This document shows, one piece after another, positions 18,881-27,257 of a DNA stretch of 64,000 nucleotides. The stretch covers positions 1 to 64,000 of the forward strand of contig NZ_KB907340.1 in assembly GCF_000381985.1 (NCBI RefSeq), read 5' to 3'. The notes beneath the pieces are model-generated. The model was not told the origin of the DNA. It did not search any database and saw only the letters and a list, made by a program, of their open reading frames with translations. The stretch's first letter is position 1. Every line of letters starts with the position of its first letter. The translations under genes were made by a program, and so were the position numbers. This DNA comes from Novispirillum itersonii subsp. itersonii ATCC 12639 (GTDB lineage Bacteria > Pseudomonadota > Alphaproteobacteria > Rhodospirillales > Rhodospirillaceae).

Positions 18881-19762
18881 GTGGCCCCCCGTCCGTTCTC
18901 CTGCCGTTCCCTCTTCCTTTGCGCCGCCGTCATCACGGCAGGCCTGACCGCACCTGTTGCCGGGGCCCGCGCGGATTTCCCGGCCGGACTGGCAGCCTAT
19001 GAAGCCGGGGACTTCGCCACTGCAGCCAAAGAATGGCTTGCAGCCGCCCGCGGTGGCGATCAGGCCGCCATGCGGAACCTGGGCCATCTGTACCGCTGGG
19101 GCCGGGGCGTTCCCGCAGACGCAACGCAGGCGGAATTCTGGTACCGCAAAGCCTCTGATCAGGGCTTTGACCGGGCGATGGTCAATCTGGGGATGCTGTA
19201 TCTGGATGGCGCCCCCGGTGTCCCCCGCAACCCGGAAGAAGGGCGTCACTGGCTGCGGAAGGCCGCCGAACTGGGGAATGAAGACGCCAGGGAAGCGCTG
19301 GCCGATCTTGATGCCGGACGAATCCCGCTGCTCAACCGCGTCGCCCCGCCAAAAACCCCGGAAAAGCCCAAACCGGCCCCGGTGGTCAGCACTGCCGGTG
19401 AAAACACACCGGTCACCGCACCAGCCCCAGTACAGGAAGAAGGCACCGCCCGCCCGGCACCGCCAGACCGCAAACCGGCACGGGCGCTGGCCCCTTCAGC
19501 AGGGGATACCACCGTTCTGGCGCACCTCGGCATCTTCGGGTCTGAGACCGAAGCCCAGACCCGCTGGAATGCGCTGGCCGCCACCCAGCCGGATATGGCA
19601 TCGCTGGCGCCCTACTATCTGCATGGCTTCATTCCGGGCTCGGGGCCGGGGACCGGGCCAATTGTCCGCCTGTATGCCCGCGGCAGCCAGTCAGCCCTGA
19701 TGAACCTCTGTCATTTTATGCCGCCGGATCAGACCTGCGAGCTGCATCAGGCCTTCCACTGA
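18881..19762 (+). CDS. Exported Sel1-like repeat protein with SPOR-like C-terminus
   Basis: A 293-residue protein starting at GTG 18881, with GAAGGAG seven bases upstream. Residues 1-31 are a signal peptide ending near AGARADF. Three Sel1-type repeats follow (about 35-140): AAYEAGDFATAAKEWLAAA, NLGHLYRWGRGVPADATQA and NLGMLYLDGAPGVPRNPEE. A Pro/Ala-rich linker (about 150-200) leads to a C-terminal segment (VLAHLGIFGSETEAQTRWNAL) that resembles a SPOR peptidoglycan-binding domain. It is probably periplasmic and could link a protein complex to the cell wall (inference). It converges with the zntB-like gene across a 14-bp hairpin. Confidence 0.85.
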   Translation: MAPRPFSCRSLFLCAAVITAGLTAPVAGARADFPAGLAAYEAGDFATAAKEWLAAARGGDQAAMRNLGHLYRWGRGVPADATQAEFWYRKASDQGFDRAMVNLGMLYLDGAPGVPRNPEEGRHWLRKAAELGNEDAREALADLDAGRIPLLNRVAPPKTPEKPKPAPVVSTAGENTPVTAPAPVQEEGTARPAPPDRKPARALAPSAGDTTVLAHLGIFGSETEAQTRWNALAATQPDMASLAPYYLHGFIPGSGPGTGPIVRLYARGSQSALMNLCHFMPPDQTCELHQAFH

Positions 19763-19768
19763 TCCCTC

Positions 19769-19800
19769 TCAGGCGTCTGCTGGCTACAGCAGACGCCTGA
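19769..19800. terminator. Long perfect hairpin between convergent genes, spanning a stop codon
   Basis: TCAGGCGTCTGCTG and CAGCAGACGCCTGA pair perfectly (14 bp) around the loop GCTA. The loop contains the stop codon of the leftward zntB-like gene. There is no T run on either strand. The core GTCTGCTGTA...AGCAGACGC recurs at the end of the PuuB-like gene near 42310. Confidence 0.75.
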
Positions 19801-20782
19801 ACCGGAAATACGCCAGTTGCCCGGCTGCCAGCAGGACCAGCAGCCCGCAGACCCACCAGAACGCCTGTGGCGCTTCAGCAAACGGAATGCCCGCGACATT
19901 GATGCCCAGCAGACCGGTCAGAAAGCTGAGGGGCATAAACACACTGGCCAGAACGGTCAGGGAAAAGCCCGTGCGGCTGAGACGGTCGGCGATCGCGGCT
20001 GCGATCTGGTCCTGCAACACCGCAGCATGATCCCGGGCGGCATCAAGGTCTTCGGTCAGACGGCGGAAACGGTCGGCGGTGGTCGCCATCTGCTGACGCC
20101 GACGGTGTGACAGCCAGGGCAAATCAAGGGCCAGCAGGGTATCCAGCGCATCGACCTGCGGGCGCAGATACCGGGCCAGCGCAATGATCCGCCGCCGCTC
20201 TTCCGCCAGCCGGTCCCGCATCCCCTGCGTATGATGGCCTTCTGCCTCTTCCTCCAGATCATCGATCTGCTCTTTCAGGGCGTCGACCACCGGCTGGGTC
20301 CGTAACCCCAGCGAACGGGCCACATGCACGAGAAAGTCCCCCGTGGTCTGAGGCCCCTTGCCATCCAGAAGCGCCTGCCGCACATCATCCAGCGCCAGCA
20401 GACGACGAATCCGGACACTCAGCGCCACCGAGGCACTGACCCACAGACGCACCGAGACCATGTCTTCTGGGTCAGCATTGGCATTCAGATTGACCCCACG
20501 CAGGTTGATCTGCACGCCGGGATCCATCGGCAGGCAGCGGGGCCGGGTCTGTTCAGCCATCAGGGCATCCACCGCCATCGGTGGCATGATCCCCGCCTGC
20601 ACCACGCTCTCCAGAAAAGCCCGGGTTCCGTCCTGACCGCCGGTCAGATGCACCCACACCGGCTTTTCCGGGGTGGCAGCGACAAGGGCTGCGGCAAGGG
20701 CAACCGAATCGGTAGCCAAGGCCTCGGCACTTCCGGCCCCGGTCAGGCGGAAGGCATACAGAATGACAGAATTCTGCGACAC
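19784..20782 (-). CDS. zntB: CorA-family transporter, ZntB-like
   Basis: A 332-residue CIP-superfamily protein. A large cytoplasmic N-domain leads to a long stalk helix region (QPVVDALKEQIDDLEEE and following). Two C-terminal membrane helices follow. The first ends with the signature LLGIN (GIN in place of GMN), which points to ZntB-type zinc transport rather than magnesium. I chose the GTG start complementary to 20780-20782 because GGAG lies upstream. The longer frame to 20854 adds a Cys/Pro-rich leader that does not fit the family, whose usual length is about 327. It is the only gene of its unit, convergent with the Sel1 protein. Direction of zinc movement is not deducible here. Confidence 0.85.
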   Translation of the reverse strand: MSQNSVILYAFRLTGAGSAEALATDSVALAAALVAATPEKPVWVHLTGGQDGTRAFLESVVQAGIMPPMAVDALMAEQTRPRCLPMDPGVQINLRGVNLNANADPEDMVSVRLWVSASVALSVRIRRLLALDDVRQALLDGKGPQTTGDFLVHVARSLGLRTQPVVDALKEQIDDLEEEAEGHHTQGMRDRLAEERRRIIALARYLRPQVDALDTLLALDLPWLSHRRRQQMATTADRFRRLTEDLDAARDHAAVLQDQIAAAIADRLSRTGFSLTVLASVFMPLSFLTGLLGINVAGIPFAEAPQAFWWVCGLLVLLAAGQLAYFRFRRLL

Positions 20783-20919
20783 GGGATGATCTCCGGCAGA
20801 GCAAAGCGGATTGCAAAACAGCGGGGACCATATCAGGTCCGGTCCCCGCTGCACATTCCCTGCTCTACACCCCTCTCTGGGCCCCTACCCGCTAGCCTGC
20901 ACTCAATCAGATCTGTCGG

Positions 20920-21732
20920 TCAGCCGATGGTCTTTTTGAGGAATGCCAGTGTCCGCTCCCACGCCAGTCGGGCGTCAGCCTCATCGTAGCGGGCGACCGT
21001 CGGATTGGCAAAAGCGTGATCCGCGTCATACCAGTGGATCTCAGCAGGATGCCCATTCTGCTTCAGGGCAGCCGTAAAGGGATCGACCATCGCATGATTT
21101 ATCGACTGGTCTTTTTCACCGAAATGCCCCAACACCGGCCCTTTCAGGGCTTTCAGCGCGACCGGATCTGACGGCACACGACCGTAATAAATCACCGTGC
21201 CATCCACCGGCGTTGCCAGCGAGGCATTGACCGACCAACCGCCGCCGAAGCACCAGCCCAGCGTTGCCACCTTGCCCGTGGTCCGTTCATGCTGACGCAG
21301 CCAGTTGATCCACGCCACCATGGTCGCCGTCGCGGCCTCAGGCTTCACCGCCTGCGTCTGGGCTTTGGCCGCATCAGCATCGGTGGCGACTTTGCCGCCG
21401 AACAGATCAACCGCCAACGCGACATACCCGCTGCGGGCCAGATCGGCAGCCACACTCTTAATCTGATCGTTCAACCCCCACCACTCGTGGATCAGCACCA
21501 CAGCCGGGGCTTTGGCGGTGTCCGGCAGGGCCAGCGCCGCCTGCACCGGGCCAATCCCGGACACATCAAGCGTTACCGCCGCTGTCGTTGATGCGGCAAC
21601 GGAAGCCAATGCCGGAGACGCCAGAACAGCAGCCAGCGGAGACACGGCCAGCGCCTTCAGCAGAGTCCGGCGGTCAGGATCAGTCTGCGGCTCATGGGGC
21701 AGAGAGGTCTCAGCGGGGGGAACAAAGGTCAT
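20920..21732 (-). CDS. Dienelactone hydrolase family protein with Tat-like leader
   Basis: A 270-residue alpha/beta hydrolase. The start is the ATG complementary to 21730-21732, with GAGG upstream. Residues 20-50 form a leader with a twin-arginine element (DRRTLLKALAVSPLAAVLA) ending at SPALASVAA, so export by Tat is plausible. The catalytic triad of dienelactone hydrolases is visible: nucleophile Cys in GWCFGGGWS, Asp in EKDQSIN and His in DADHAFAN. The oxyanion region HEWWGLNDQIKSVA is typical. Members hydrolyse dienelactone or related esters; the true substrate here is unknown. It stands alone, with tRNA-Gly genes upstream on the same strand. Confidence 0.92.
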   Translation of the reverse strand: MTFVPPAETSLPHEPQTDPDRRTLLKALAVSPLAAVLASPALASVAASTTAAVTLDVSGIGPVQAALALPDTAKAPAVVLIHEWWGLNDQIKSVAADLARSGYVALAVDLFGGKVATDADAAKAQTQAVKPEAATATMVAWINWLRQHERTTGKVATLGWCFGGGWSVNASLATPVDGTVIYYGRVPSDPVALKALKGPVLGHFGEKDQSINHAMVDPFTAALKQNGHPAEIHWYDADHAFANPTVARYDEADARLAWERTLAFLKKTIG

Positions 21733-21882
21733 CACGCACCTCGGCATGCAGAGAGACAGAAAGCTCCCTTCTGAAGGTGGACCGAAACCGCAAGGCGTCA
21801 AGAGGCTGCCTGCCTGAAATCTGGGATAAGCCCGAAAAGCGAAACGGCCCACCGCGCTGTGCGGCAGACCGTTTCTTGAAAC

Positions 21883-21957
21883 TGGAGCGGGCGAAGGGAT
21901 TCGAACCCTCGACCCCAACCTTGGCAAGGTTGTGCTCTACCCCTGAGCTACGCCCGC
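21883..21957 (-). tRNA. tRNA-Gly (anticodon GCC), copy 1
   Basis: On the minus strand 75 bases fold as a tRNA. The acceptor GCGGGCG pairs with CGCCCGC, followed by TCCA. The anticodon loop is CTTGCCAAG, giving GCC, and the T-arm is GGGTTCGAATCCC. It is identical to the copies at 21995-22069 and 27258-27332. Confidence 0.97.
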
Positions 21958-21994
21958 ATGGCACACCGTACTGAATACGGCAGCAATCTGAAAC

Positions 21995-22069
21995 TGGAGC
22001 GGGCGAAGGGATTCGAACCCTCGACCCCAACCTTGGCAAGGTTGTGCTCTACCCCTGAGCTACGCCCGC
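21995..22069 (-). tRNA. tRNA-Gly (anticodon GCC), copy 2
   Basis: Identical in sequence to copy 1 and 37 bases upstream of it on the same strand, so the two form a tandem transcription unit. The anticodon GCC lies in CTTGCCAAG. Confidence 0.97.
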
Positions 22070-22122
22070 ACTCCATGCGGCCACCGTTTCCGGTGGATGA
22101 CGCTCCAGACGTCAGGGGGCGG

Positions 22123-22151
22123 TTTATCGTCGGTTTTCTTCTTTTTTGCAA
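22123..22151 (-). promoter_or_regulatory. Promoter of the tandem tRNA-Gly genes
   Basis: On the minus strand a -35 TTGCAA (22146-22151) and a -10 GATAAA (22123-22128) are 17 bases apart and followed by CCGCCCC. The same TTGCAA...ATAAACCGCCCC arrangement precedes the third tRNA-Gly, which supports the call. Confidence 0.75.
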
Positions 22152-22200
22152 GCCCTTTTTTCGACAATGCGGAAAAAAGCTGCTCCCTTGATGCTGCGCC

Positions 22201-22221
22201 GTGCATATAAATTGTGCATAT
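22201..22221 (+). promoter_or_regulatory. Direct repeat upstream of eutB, candidate regulator site
   Basis: GTGCATAT occurs at 22201-22208 and again at 22214-22221 (period 13) in an AT-rich patch about 100 bases before the eutB start. AraC-type regulators often bind direct repeats, and an AraC-type gene ends this cluster. Binding is inferred. Confidence 0.4.
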
Positions 22222-22319
22222 GCGAATTGCGCTTCTTTTTTGTGCTGAAATGTCAAATAAGGTTGAACAGAGGGCTGCCATACTCAGCGGACAGGATCAG
22301 CAACACAGGGCCCGATCCC

Positions 22320-23696
22320 ATGGCTTCTTTCAGCAGACAGGCAGGCGGACAACGCCATACCTTTGACAGTCTGGCCGCAGTGATGGCCTGCGCCTCGCCG
22401 CGCCGCTCAGGGGATGAACTGGCCGGGCTGGCTGCCGACACCGATACCCGCCGGGTTGCCGCCCGGATGGTGCTGGCCGATCTGCCCCTGAAGATCTTTC
22501 TTGATCAGCCGCTGATCCCTTATGAAACCGACGAAGTCACCCGCCTGATCTGCGATAGCCATGATGCCGCCGCCTTTGCACCGGTCTCACCGCTGACAGT
22601 CGGGGAGTTCCGGGACTGGCTGCTGTCCTATGCTGCCACCCCGCAAAGCCTGCGCGCTCTGGCCCCCGGCCTGACGCCGGAGATGGTCGCCGCGGTATCG
22701 AAACTGATGCGCAATGCCGACCTGATGGCCGTCGCCGGAAAATGCCGGGTCGTCACCGCGTTCCGCACCACCGTCGGACTGGAAGGCCACCTGTCCAGCC
22801 GCCTGCAACCCAATCACCCGACCGATGATCCGCTGGGGATTGCCGCCTCCACCCTCGATGGCCTGCTGTTCGGCATCGGTGATGCCGTCATTGGTATCAA
22901 TCCGGCCACCGATAATCTCAGCGCCTGCATGACCCTGCTGAGCATGCTGGATGAGGTGCGCGGCAAATATGACATCCCCACCCAGTCCTGTGTGCTGACC
23001 CACGTCACCAACAGCCTTCAGGCCATTGAGCGCGGTGCCCCGCTGGATCTGGTGTTCCAGAGCATTGCCGGGACGGAGGCCGCCAACCGGGGGTTCGGGA
23101 TCTCGCTGTCCGTTCTGGCCGAGGCACAGGATGCCGCCCGCAGCCTGAAGCGCGGCACTGCCGGTAACAACGTGATGTATTTCGAAACCGGGCAGGGCAG
23201 CGCCCTGTCAGCGGACGCCCACCACGGCGTGGACCAGCAGACGGTCGAAGTCAGGGCCTATGCCGTGGCGCGTGCGTTTGATCCGTTTCTGGTCAATACC
23301 GTCGTCGGCTTCATCGGTCCGGAATATCTTTTTGATTCCAAGCAGATCATCCGCGCCGGTCTCGAAGATCACTTCTGCGGCAAATTGCTCGGCGTGCCGA
23401 TGGGGGTCGACGTCTGCTACACCAATCATGCCGAAGCCGATCAGGATGACATGGATACCCTGATGACCCTGCTGGCCACCGCCGGGGTCAATTTCGTCAT
23501 CGGCGTCCCCGGTGCCGATGATGTGATGCTGAATTACCAAAGCCTCAGCTACCACGACATTCTTGGCCTGCGCCACCGCCTGAACCTGCGTCCGGCCCCG
23601 GAGTTTGACGGCTGGCTGGCCCGGATGGGTCTGCTGGATGACAGCGGACGCCTGCCGCCGCCCGATCAGCCGGCATTCCGCCGTCTTCTGGGATGA
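22320..23696 (+). CDS. eutB: Ethanolamine ammonia-lyase large subunit
   Basis: A 458-residue protein, the catalytic subunit of the adenosylcobalamin-dependent lyase that converts ethanolamine to acetaldehyde and ammonia. Family marks include RHTFDSLAAVMACASPRRSGD at the N-terminus, the GDAVIGINPATD segment, SIAGTEAANRGFGI, MYFETGQGSALSA, and FIGPEYLFDSKQIIRAGLEDHF. The C-terminal GVDVCYTNHAEADQDD is also present. I chose ATG 22320 (MASFSRQAG), which gives the usual length of about 453; the longer frame from 22146 lies in an AT-rich promoter region. eutC follows 13 bases later. No EutA reactivase or microcompartment shell gene is in the window, so this is the simple catabolic type. Confidence 0.97.
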   Translation: MASFSRQAGGQRHTFDSLAAVMACASPRRSGDELAGLAADTDTRRVAARMVLADLPLKIFLDQPLIPYETDEVTRLICDSHDAAAFAPVSPLTVGEFRDWLLSYAATPQSLRALAPGLTPEMVAAVSKLMRNADLMAVAGKCRVVTAFRTTVGLEGHLSSRLQPNHPTDDPLGIAASTLDGLLFGIGDAVIGINPATDNLSACMTLLSMLDEVRGKYDIPTQSCVLTHVTNSLQAIERGAPLDLVFQSIAGTEAANRGFGISLSVLAEAQDAARSLKRGTAGNNVMYFETGQGSALSADAHHGVDQQTVEVRAYAVARAFDPFLVNTVVGFIGPEYLFDSKQIIRAGLEDHFCGKLLGVPMGVDVCYTNHAEADQDDMDTLMTLLATAGVNFVIGVPGADDVMLNYQSLSYHDILGLRHRLNLRPAPEFDGWLARMGLLDDSGRLPPPDQPAFRRLLG

Positions 23697-23709
23697 GGGA
23701 GTCGCTGCC

Positions 23710-24501
23710 ATGACCGCCCCGACCGCCACTATTCTGCCGCTGGATCCCTTCGCGCGCTTCCGGGCCGCCACACGGGCCCGAATCGGGCTGGGCCGGGCCG
23801 GAGACGCCCTGCCGACCCCGGCCCTGCTGGACTTTCAGATGGCCCATGCCCTCGCCCGCGATGCCGTGTATGGCACCGTCGACTGGGATGCCCTGTCAGA
23901 CGCCCTGCCTCTGCAGGCCACCGGCCCGGTCATCGCCGTACACAGTGATGCCCCCGACCGCGCCACCTATCTGCGCCGCCCGGATCTGGGGCGGCGTCTG
24001 GACGCCGGCAGCCCGGCCCGCCTGCACGCCGCCGCGGACACCCCATGCGATCTGGCTCTGGTGATCGCTGACGGTCTGTCCGCCGCCGCCGTCCAGCGGT
24101 GGGCGGCCCCGGTCGTTCATGAGGTTCTGGCACGGGTCCCCGGCTGGACGGTCCGGATCGTCACCGCCCGGCAGGCCCGCGTCGCCCTCGGCGACCCGGT
24201 CGGCCTGGCCCTGAGCGCTACACTGGCCGCCGTGCTGATCGGCGAACGCCCCGGTTTGTCGGTGGCGGACTCGCTGGGCATCTACCTGACCTATGACCCG
24301 CGTCCGGGCCGTAAGGACTCCGAACGCAACTGTCTGTCGAACATCCACGCCAACGGCCTTTCTCCGGCTCTGGCCGCTGAAAAGCTGGTGTGGCTGATGA
24401 CCGAAGCCCGGCAGCGCCGCCTGACCGGGGTTGATCTGAAAGAGGAAGCGCCGACCCTGGAGACAACCCGGGCGACTGATCCCCTTCCGCCTGTTCCGTG
24501 A
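23710..24501 (+). CDS. eutC: Ethanolamine ammonia-lyase small subunit
   Basis: A 263-residue partner of EutB that completes the cobalamin-binding active site. Family features are RARIGLGRAGDALPT near the N-terminus, LDFQMAHALARDAV, the Asp/Gly-rich DLALVIADGLSA segment, and the C-terminal YLTYDPRPGRKDSERNCLSNIHANGL block. The sequence is complete; the start at 23710 has GAGGGAG upstream and follows eutB closely, consistent with stoichiometric co-translation. Confidence 0.96.
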   Translation: MTAPTATILPLDPFARFRAATRARIGLGRAGDALPTPALLDFQMAHALARDAVYGTVDWDALSDALPLQATGPVIAVHSDAPDRATYLRRPDLGRRLDAGSPARLHAAADTPCDLALVIADGLSAAAVQRWAAPVVHEVLARVPGWTVRIVTARQARVALGDPVGLALSATLAAVLIGERPGLSVADSLGIYLTYDPRPGRKDSERNCLSNIHANGLSPALAAEKLVWLMTEARQRRLTGVDLKEEAPTLETTRATDPLPPVP

Positions 24502-24567
24502 TGCCTGCACCCGGACCGTCGACAGGGGCGGGCCGGGGCACACAATCTCGTTGTCTGGGAGACCACG

Positions 24568-25974
24568 ATGTCAGAGACCCCTCAACCCGGGCTGCACCGC
24601 AGCCTGTCCGGCCTGCACCTCTGGGGCATTGCGGTCGGTCTGGTGATTTCCGGTGAATATTTCGGCTGGTCCTATGGCTGGGCCGCCGCCGGGACCCTCG
24701 GCTTTCTGGTGACGACCATCCTGATCGCCGCCATGTACACCACCTTCATCTTCAGCTTCACCGAGCTGACCACCGCCATCCCCCATGCCGGGGGGCCCTT
24801 TGCCTACAGCTACCGCGCTTTCGGGCCAACCGGCGGATTTATTGCCGGAATGGCCACGCTGATCGAATTCGTCTTTGCCCCTCCGGCCATCTCGCTGGCG
24901 ATCGGGGCCTATCTGAACGTGCAGTTCCCGGCCCTTGACCCCAAGCTGGCCGCCGTCGGGGCCTATATCGTCTTCATGGGCCTGAACATTGTCGGCGTGA
25001 CCATTGCCGCGACGTTTGAGCTGTTCATCACCGTGCTGGCGATTATTGAGCTTCTGGTCTTCATGGGCGTTGTGGCCCCGGGCTTCAGCTTCGCCACCTT
25101 TGCCGCCAACGGCTGGGCTGGCCAGAGCAGCTTTTCCACCGAATCGCTGACCGGCATCTTTGCCGCCATTCCGTTTGCGATCTGGTTCTTCCTTGCCATC
25201 GAGGGCGCCGCAATGGCCGCCGAAGAAACGAAGAACCCGACCAAAACCGTCCCCAAAGCCTATATCGCCGGTATCCTGACGCTGGTCTTTCTAGCCTTCG
25301 GCACCATGATCATGGCGGGCGGCGTCGGTGACTGGAGCTCCCTGTCCAACATCAACGATCCCCTGCCGCAGGCGATGAAGATGGTGGTCGGCGAATCCTC
25401 CGGCTGGCTGCATATGCTGGTATGGATCGGGCTGTTCGGTCTGGTTGCTTCGTTCCATGGCATCATCATGGGCTATTCCCGGCAGATCTTCGCACTGGCC
25501 CGCGCCGGATTCCTGCCCCCGGCTTTTGCCACCGTCAACCCGCGCACCCGCACCCCGGTCAAGGCGATCCTCGCCGGGGGTGTGGTCGGTATCGCCGCCA
25601 TCTTTTCCGACAGCCTGATCACCATCGGCGGCCAGCCGCTGACCGCCAACATCGTCACGATGTCGGTGTTCGGGGCAATCGTGATGTATATCATGTCGAT
25701 GGCTGCCCTGTTCAAACTGCGCCGCAGCGAACCGGCACTGGACCGCCCGTTCCGCGCCCCGTTTTACCCGGTGTTTCCGGCTGTCGCGCTGGTGACCGCG
25801 GTGCTGGCCCTTGGTACGATGATCTACTTCAACCCGGTTGTGTTCGGCCTGTTTCTGGGCCTGATGGCGGTGGCGTTCATCTTCTACCGCTTCACGGCGG
25901 GCCTGCGGGAAAATGCCGAGGCCGATGCCCTGTTGACCGTGGCCCAGATCGAAGCCCGGTCGCTGGCTGACTGA
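24568..25974 (+). CDS. eat: Ethanolamine permease
   Basis: A 468-residue APC-superfamily transporter with about 12 hydrophobic helices. The N-terminal HLWGIAVGLVISGEYFGWSYG and the SFTELTTAIPHAGGPFAYSYRAFG loop are typical of ethanolamine permeases. The FLAIEGAAMAAEETKNPTK motif is also typical. The gene follows eutC by 66 bases and starts after TGGGAG. It supplies the substrate for EutBC. The stop codon TGA sits in the loop of GCTGAC-TGACCC-GTCAGC, and a longer hairpin follows at 26000-26038. Confidence 0.95.
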   Translation: MSETPQPGLHRSLSGLHLWGIAVGLVISGEYFGWSYGWAAAGTLGFLVTTILIAAMYTTFIFSFTELTTAIPHAGGPFAYSYRAFGPTGGFIAGMATLIEFVFAPPAISLAIGAYLNVQFPALDPKLAAVGAYIVFMGLNIVGVTIAATFELFITVLAIIELLVFMGVVAPGFSFATFAANGWAGQSSFSTESLTGIFAAIPFAIWFFLAIEGAAMAAEETKNPTKTVPKAYIAGILTLVFLAFGTMIMAGGVGDWSSLSNINDPLPQAMKMVVGESSGWLHMLVWIGLFGLVASFHGIIMGYSRQIFALARAGFLPPAFATVNPRTRTPVKAILAGGVVGIAAIFSDSLITIGGQPLTANIVTMSVFGAIVMYIMSMAALFKLRRSEPALDRPFRAPFYPVFPAVALVTAVLALGTMIYFNPVVFGLFLGLMAVAFIFYRFTAGLRENAEADALLTVAQIEARSLAD

Positions 25975-25999
25975 CCCGTCAGCAACGGACCTTCCCCCG

Positions 26000-26038
26000 G
26001 ATCCCGGTGGGCCAGCCCCTGCGGCACCCACCGGGATC
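26000..26038 (+). terminator. Hairpin between eat and the AraC-type gene
   Basis: GATCCCGGTGGG and CCCACCGGGATC pair perfectly (12 bp). No T run follows, so it may be a Rho-dependent stop or an mRNA-stabilising stem that uncouples the regulator from eutBC-eat. Confidence 0.6.
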
Positions 26039-26071
26039 ATCCCATATCCCGTTCTCAGGTCAGGAGGCTTC

Positions 26072-27115
26072 ATGGTTTCGTCGCCACCCTCCCGGTCCCC
26101 GGCCGGTCCCGCCCCCGGCCAGAGAAATGTGCTGGCTGCGGCGGCCTCGGGCATCACCGATTTCATTGCTGCCTGCGGGGGCGATGCCGGACGGGTGCTG
26201 ACACAGGCCGGTGTCCCGGAAGACTGCCTTGGCAATCCAGTGCTGCCGCTGGATCTGGGCAATTACTGCGCCATGATGGAACTGGCGGCCCGGGATACCG
26301 GCAATGACAATTTCGGCCTGTGGTACGGTCAGCAGTTCCGCCCGCAGGCGCTCGGCCTGATCGGAGAAATCGCCCTGTCAGCACCGACACTGGGCGCCGC
26401 GCTGGACAATCTGGCCCGCCTGTTTCCCTTTCATCAACAGGCAACAGAAACCCGCCTGACCCATGACGGCGACCTGTGGCGGCTGGAATACCGGATTCTC
26501 GACAGCCGCATCGCCGCCCGGCGGCAGGACGCAGAACTGACCATGGGGATGTTCGCCAACGTGTTCCGCACCTGCCTTGGTACGGCCTGGGCACCGGAGG
26601 AAGTGCAGTTTGAACATCTGCGCCCCGGTACCGCGCAGGATCACAGCCGAGCCTTCGGGGCGCCCGTGCATTTCGGGCAGCGCACCAACTGTCTGGTGGT
26701 GCGGGACCGGGACTTTGAGCGGCGGATGCCGGGCGGGGATCTGGCCCGCCTGACCCGCCTGCGTCAGGATCTGAAAACCCTGACCGGCGGCACCGGCACC
26801 GTGCCGTTTCTGGCGCGGGTACAGTCTGACATCCGCAGCCGCCTGCCGGAAGGATACCCCCATATTGACGATGTCGCCGCCACGCTTGGCATGGCCCGCT
26901 GGACCCTGCAACGGCGGCTGGCGGATGAGGGATTAAGCTTTTCTGAGGCAGTTGACGCGGTGCGCCGCGATCTGGCGGCCCTGTATTTAAGCCAGACACA
27001 TGTGCCGATGTCAGACATTGCCTGTCTGCTGGGCTATTCGGAACTGTCGGCGTTCAGCCGGGCATTCCGGCGGTGGTTTGGGTGTGCGCCCAGCCGGGCG
27101 AGAGCCCGGGAATAA
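26072..27115 (+). CDS. AraC-family transcriptional regulator, probable ethanolamine regulator
   Basis: A 347-residue protein starting at ATG 26072 with CAGGAGG upstream. Residues 30-215 match the AraC-like ligand-binding domain found in OruR/EatR-type regulators (DLGNYCAMMELAARDTGNDNFGLWYG, LGLIGEIALSAPTLG). Residues 245-345 carry the two helix-turn-helix units: VAATLGMARWTLQRRLADEG and SDIACLLGYSELSAFSRAFRRW. Its position after eutBC-eat suggests that it activates ethanolamine catabolism, as AraC-type regulators do in pseudomonads (inference). The last six codons and the stop lie inside the first unit of a 27-bp tandem array. Confidence 0.9.
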   Translation: MVSSPPSRSPAGPAPGQRNVLAAAASGITDFIAACGGDAGRVLTQAGVPEDCLGNPVLPLDLGNYCAMMELAARDTGNDNFGLWYGQQFRPQALGLIGEIALSAPTLGAALDNLARLFPFHQQATETRLTHDGDLWRLEYRILDSRIAARRQDAELTMGMFANVFRTCLGTAWAPEEVQFEHLRPGTAQDHSRAFGAPVHFGQRTNCLVVRDRDFERRMPGGDLARLTRLRQDLKTLTGGTGTVPFLARVQSDIRSRLPEGYPHIDDVAATLGMARWTLQRRLADEGLSFSEAVDAVRRDLAALYLSQTHVPMSDIACLLGYSELSAFSRAFRRWFGCAPSRARARE

Positions 27116-27190
27116 AGACTTCGGGCGAGAGCCCGGGAATAAAGACTTCGGGCGCGAGCCCGGAGATAAAAACTTCGGGCGAGAGCCCGA
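27095..27190 (+). repeat. 27-bp tandem array spanning the end of the AraC-type gene (array A)
   Basis: Units start at 27095, 27122, 27149 and 27176. The first two are identical, the third differs at a few bases, and the fourth is cut after about 15 bases. Each begins with CGGGCGAGAGCCCG, a 5-bp stem with a GAGA tetraloop, followed by an A-rich spacer. The gene's stop codon TAA is at 27113-27115 in unit 1 and is repeated in the following full units. Confidence 0.95.
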
Positions 27191-27224
27191 AAGGCCGCCC
27201 CCTGACCGCAAAGCCCTGAAAAGC

Positions 27225-27254
27225 AAAAAAGCCGCCGGTTAAGGCAGCTTTTTT
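27225..27254. terminator. Bidirectional terminator
   Basis: AAAAAAGCCGCC pairs with GGCAGCTTTTTT (one mismatch), with A/T tracts on both sides. It can end the rightward AraC-type gene and the leftward tRNA-Gly. Confidence 0.8.
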
Positions 27255-27257
27255 GAT

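Noticed and set aside
27095-27190. CRISPR array
   Set aside because: Units follow each other without unique spacers and overlap a coding end; the same holds for the arrays at 42304 and 61607. No cas genes.
27000-27242. Protein with GREPGNKDF repeats read in a second frame over array A
   Set aside because: The frame overlaps the AraC-type HTH coding region and has no start signal; the repeats follow from the 27-bp unit being a multiple of three.
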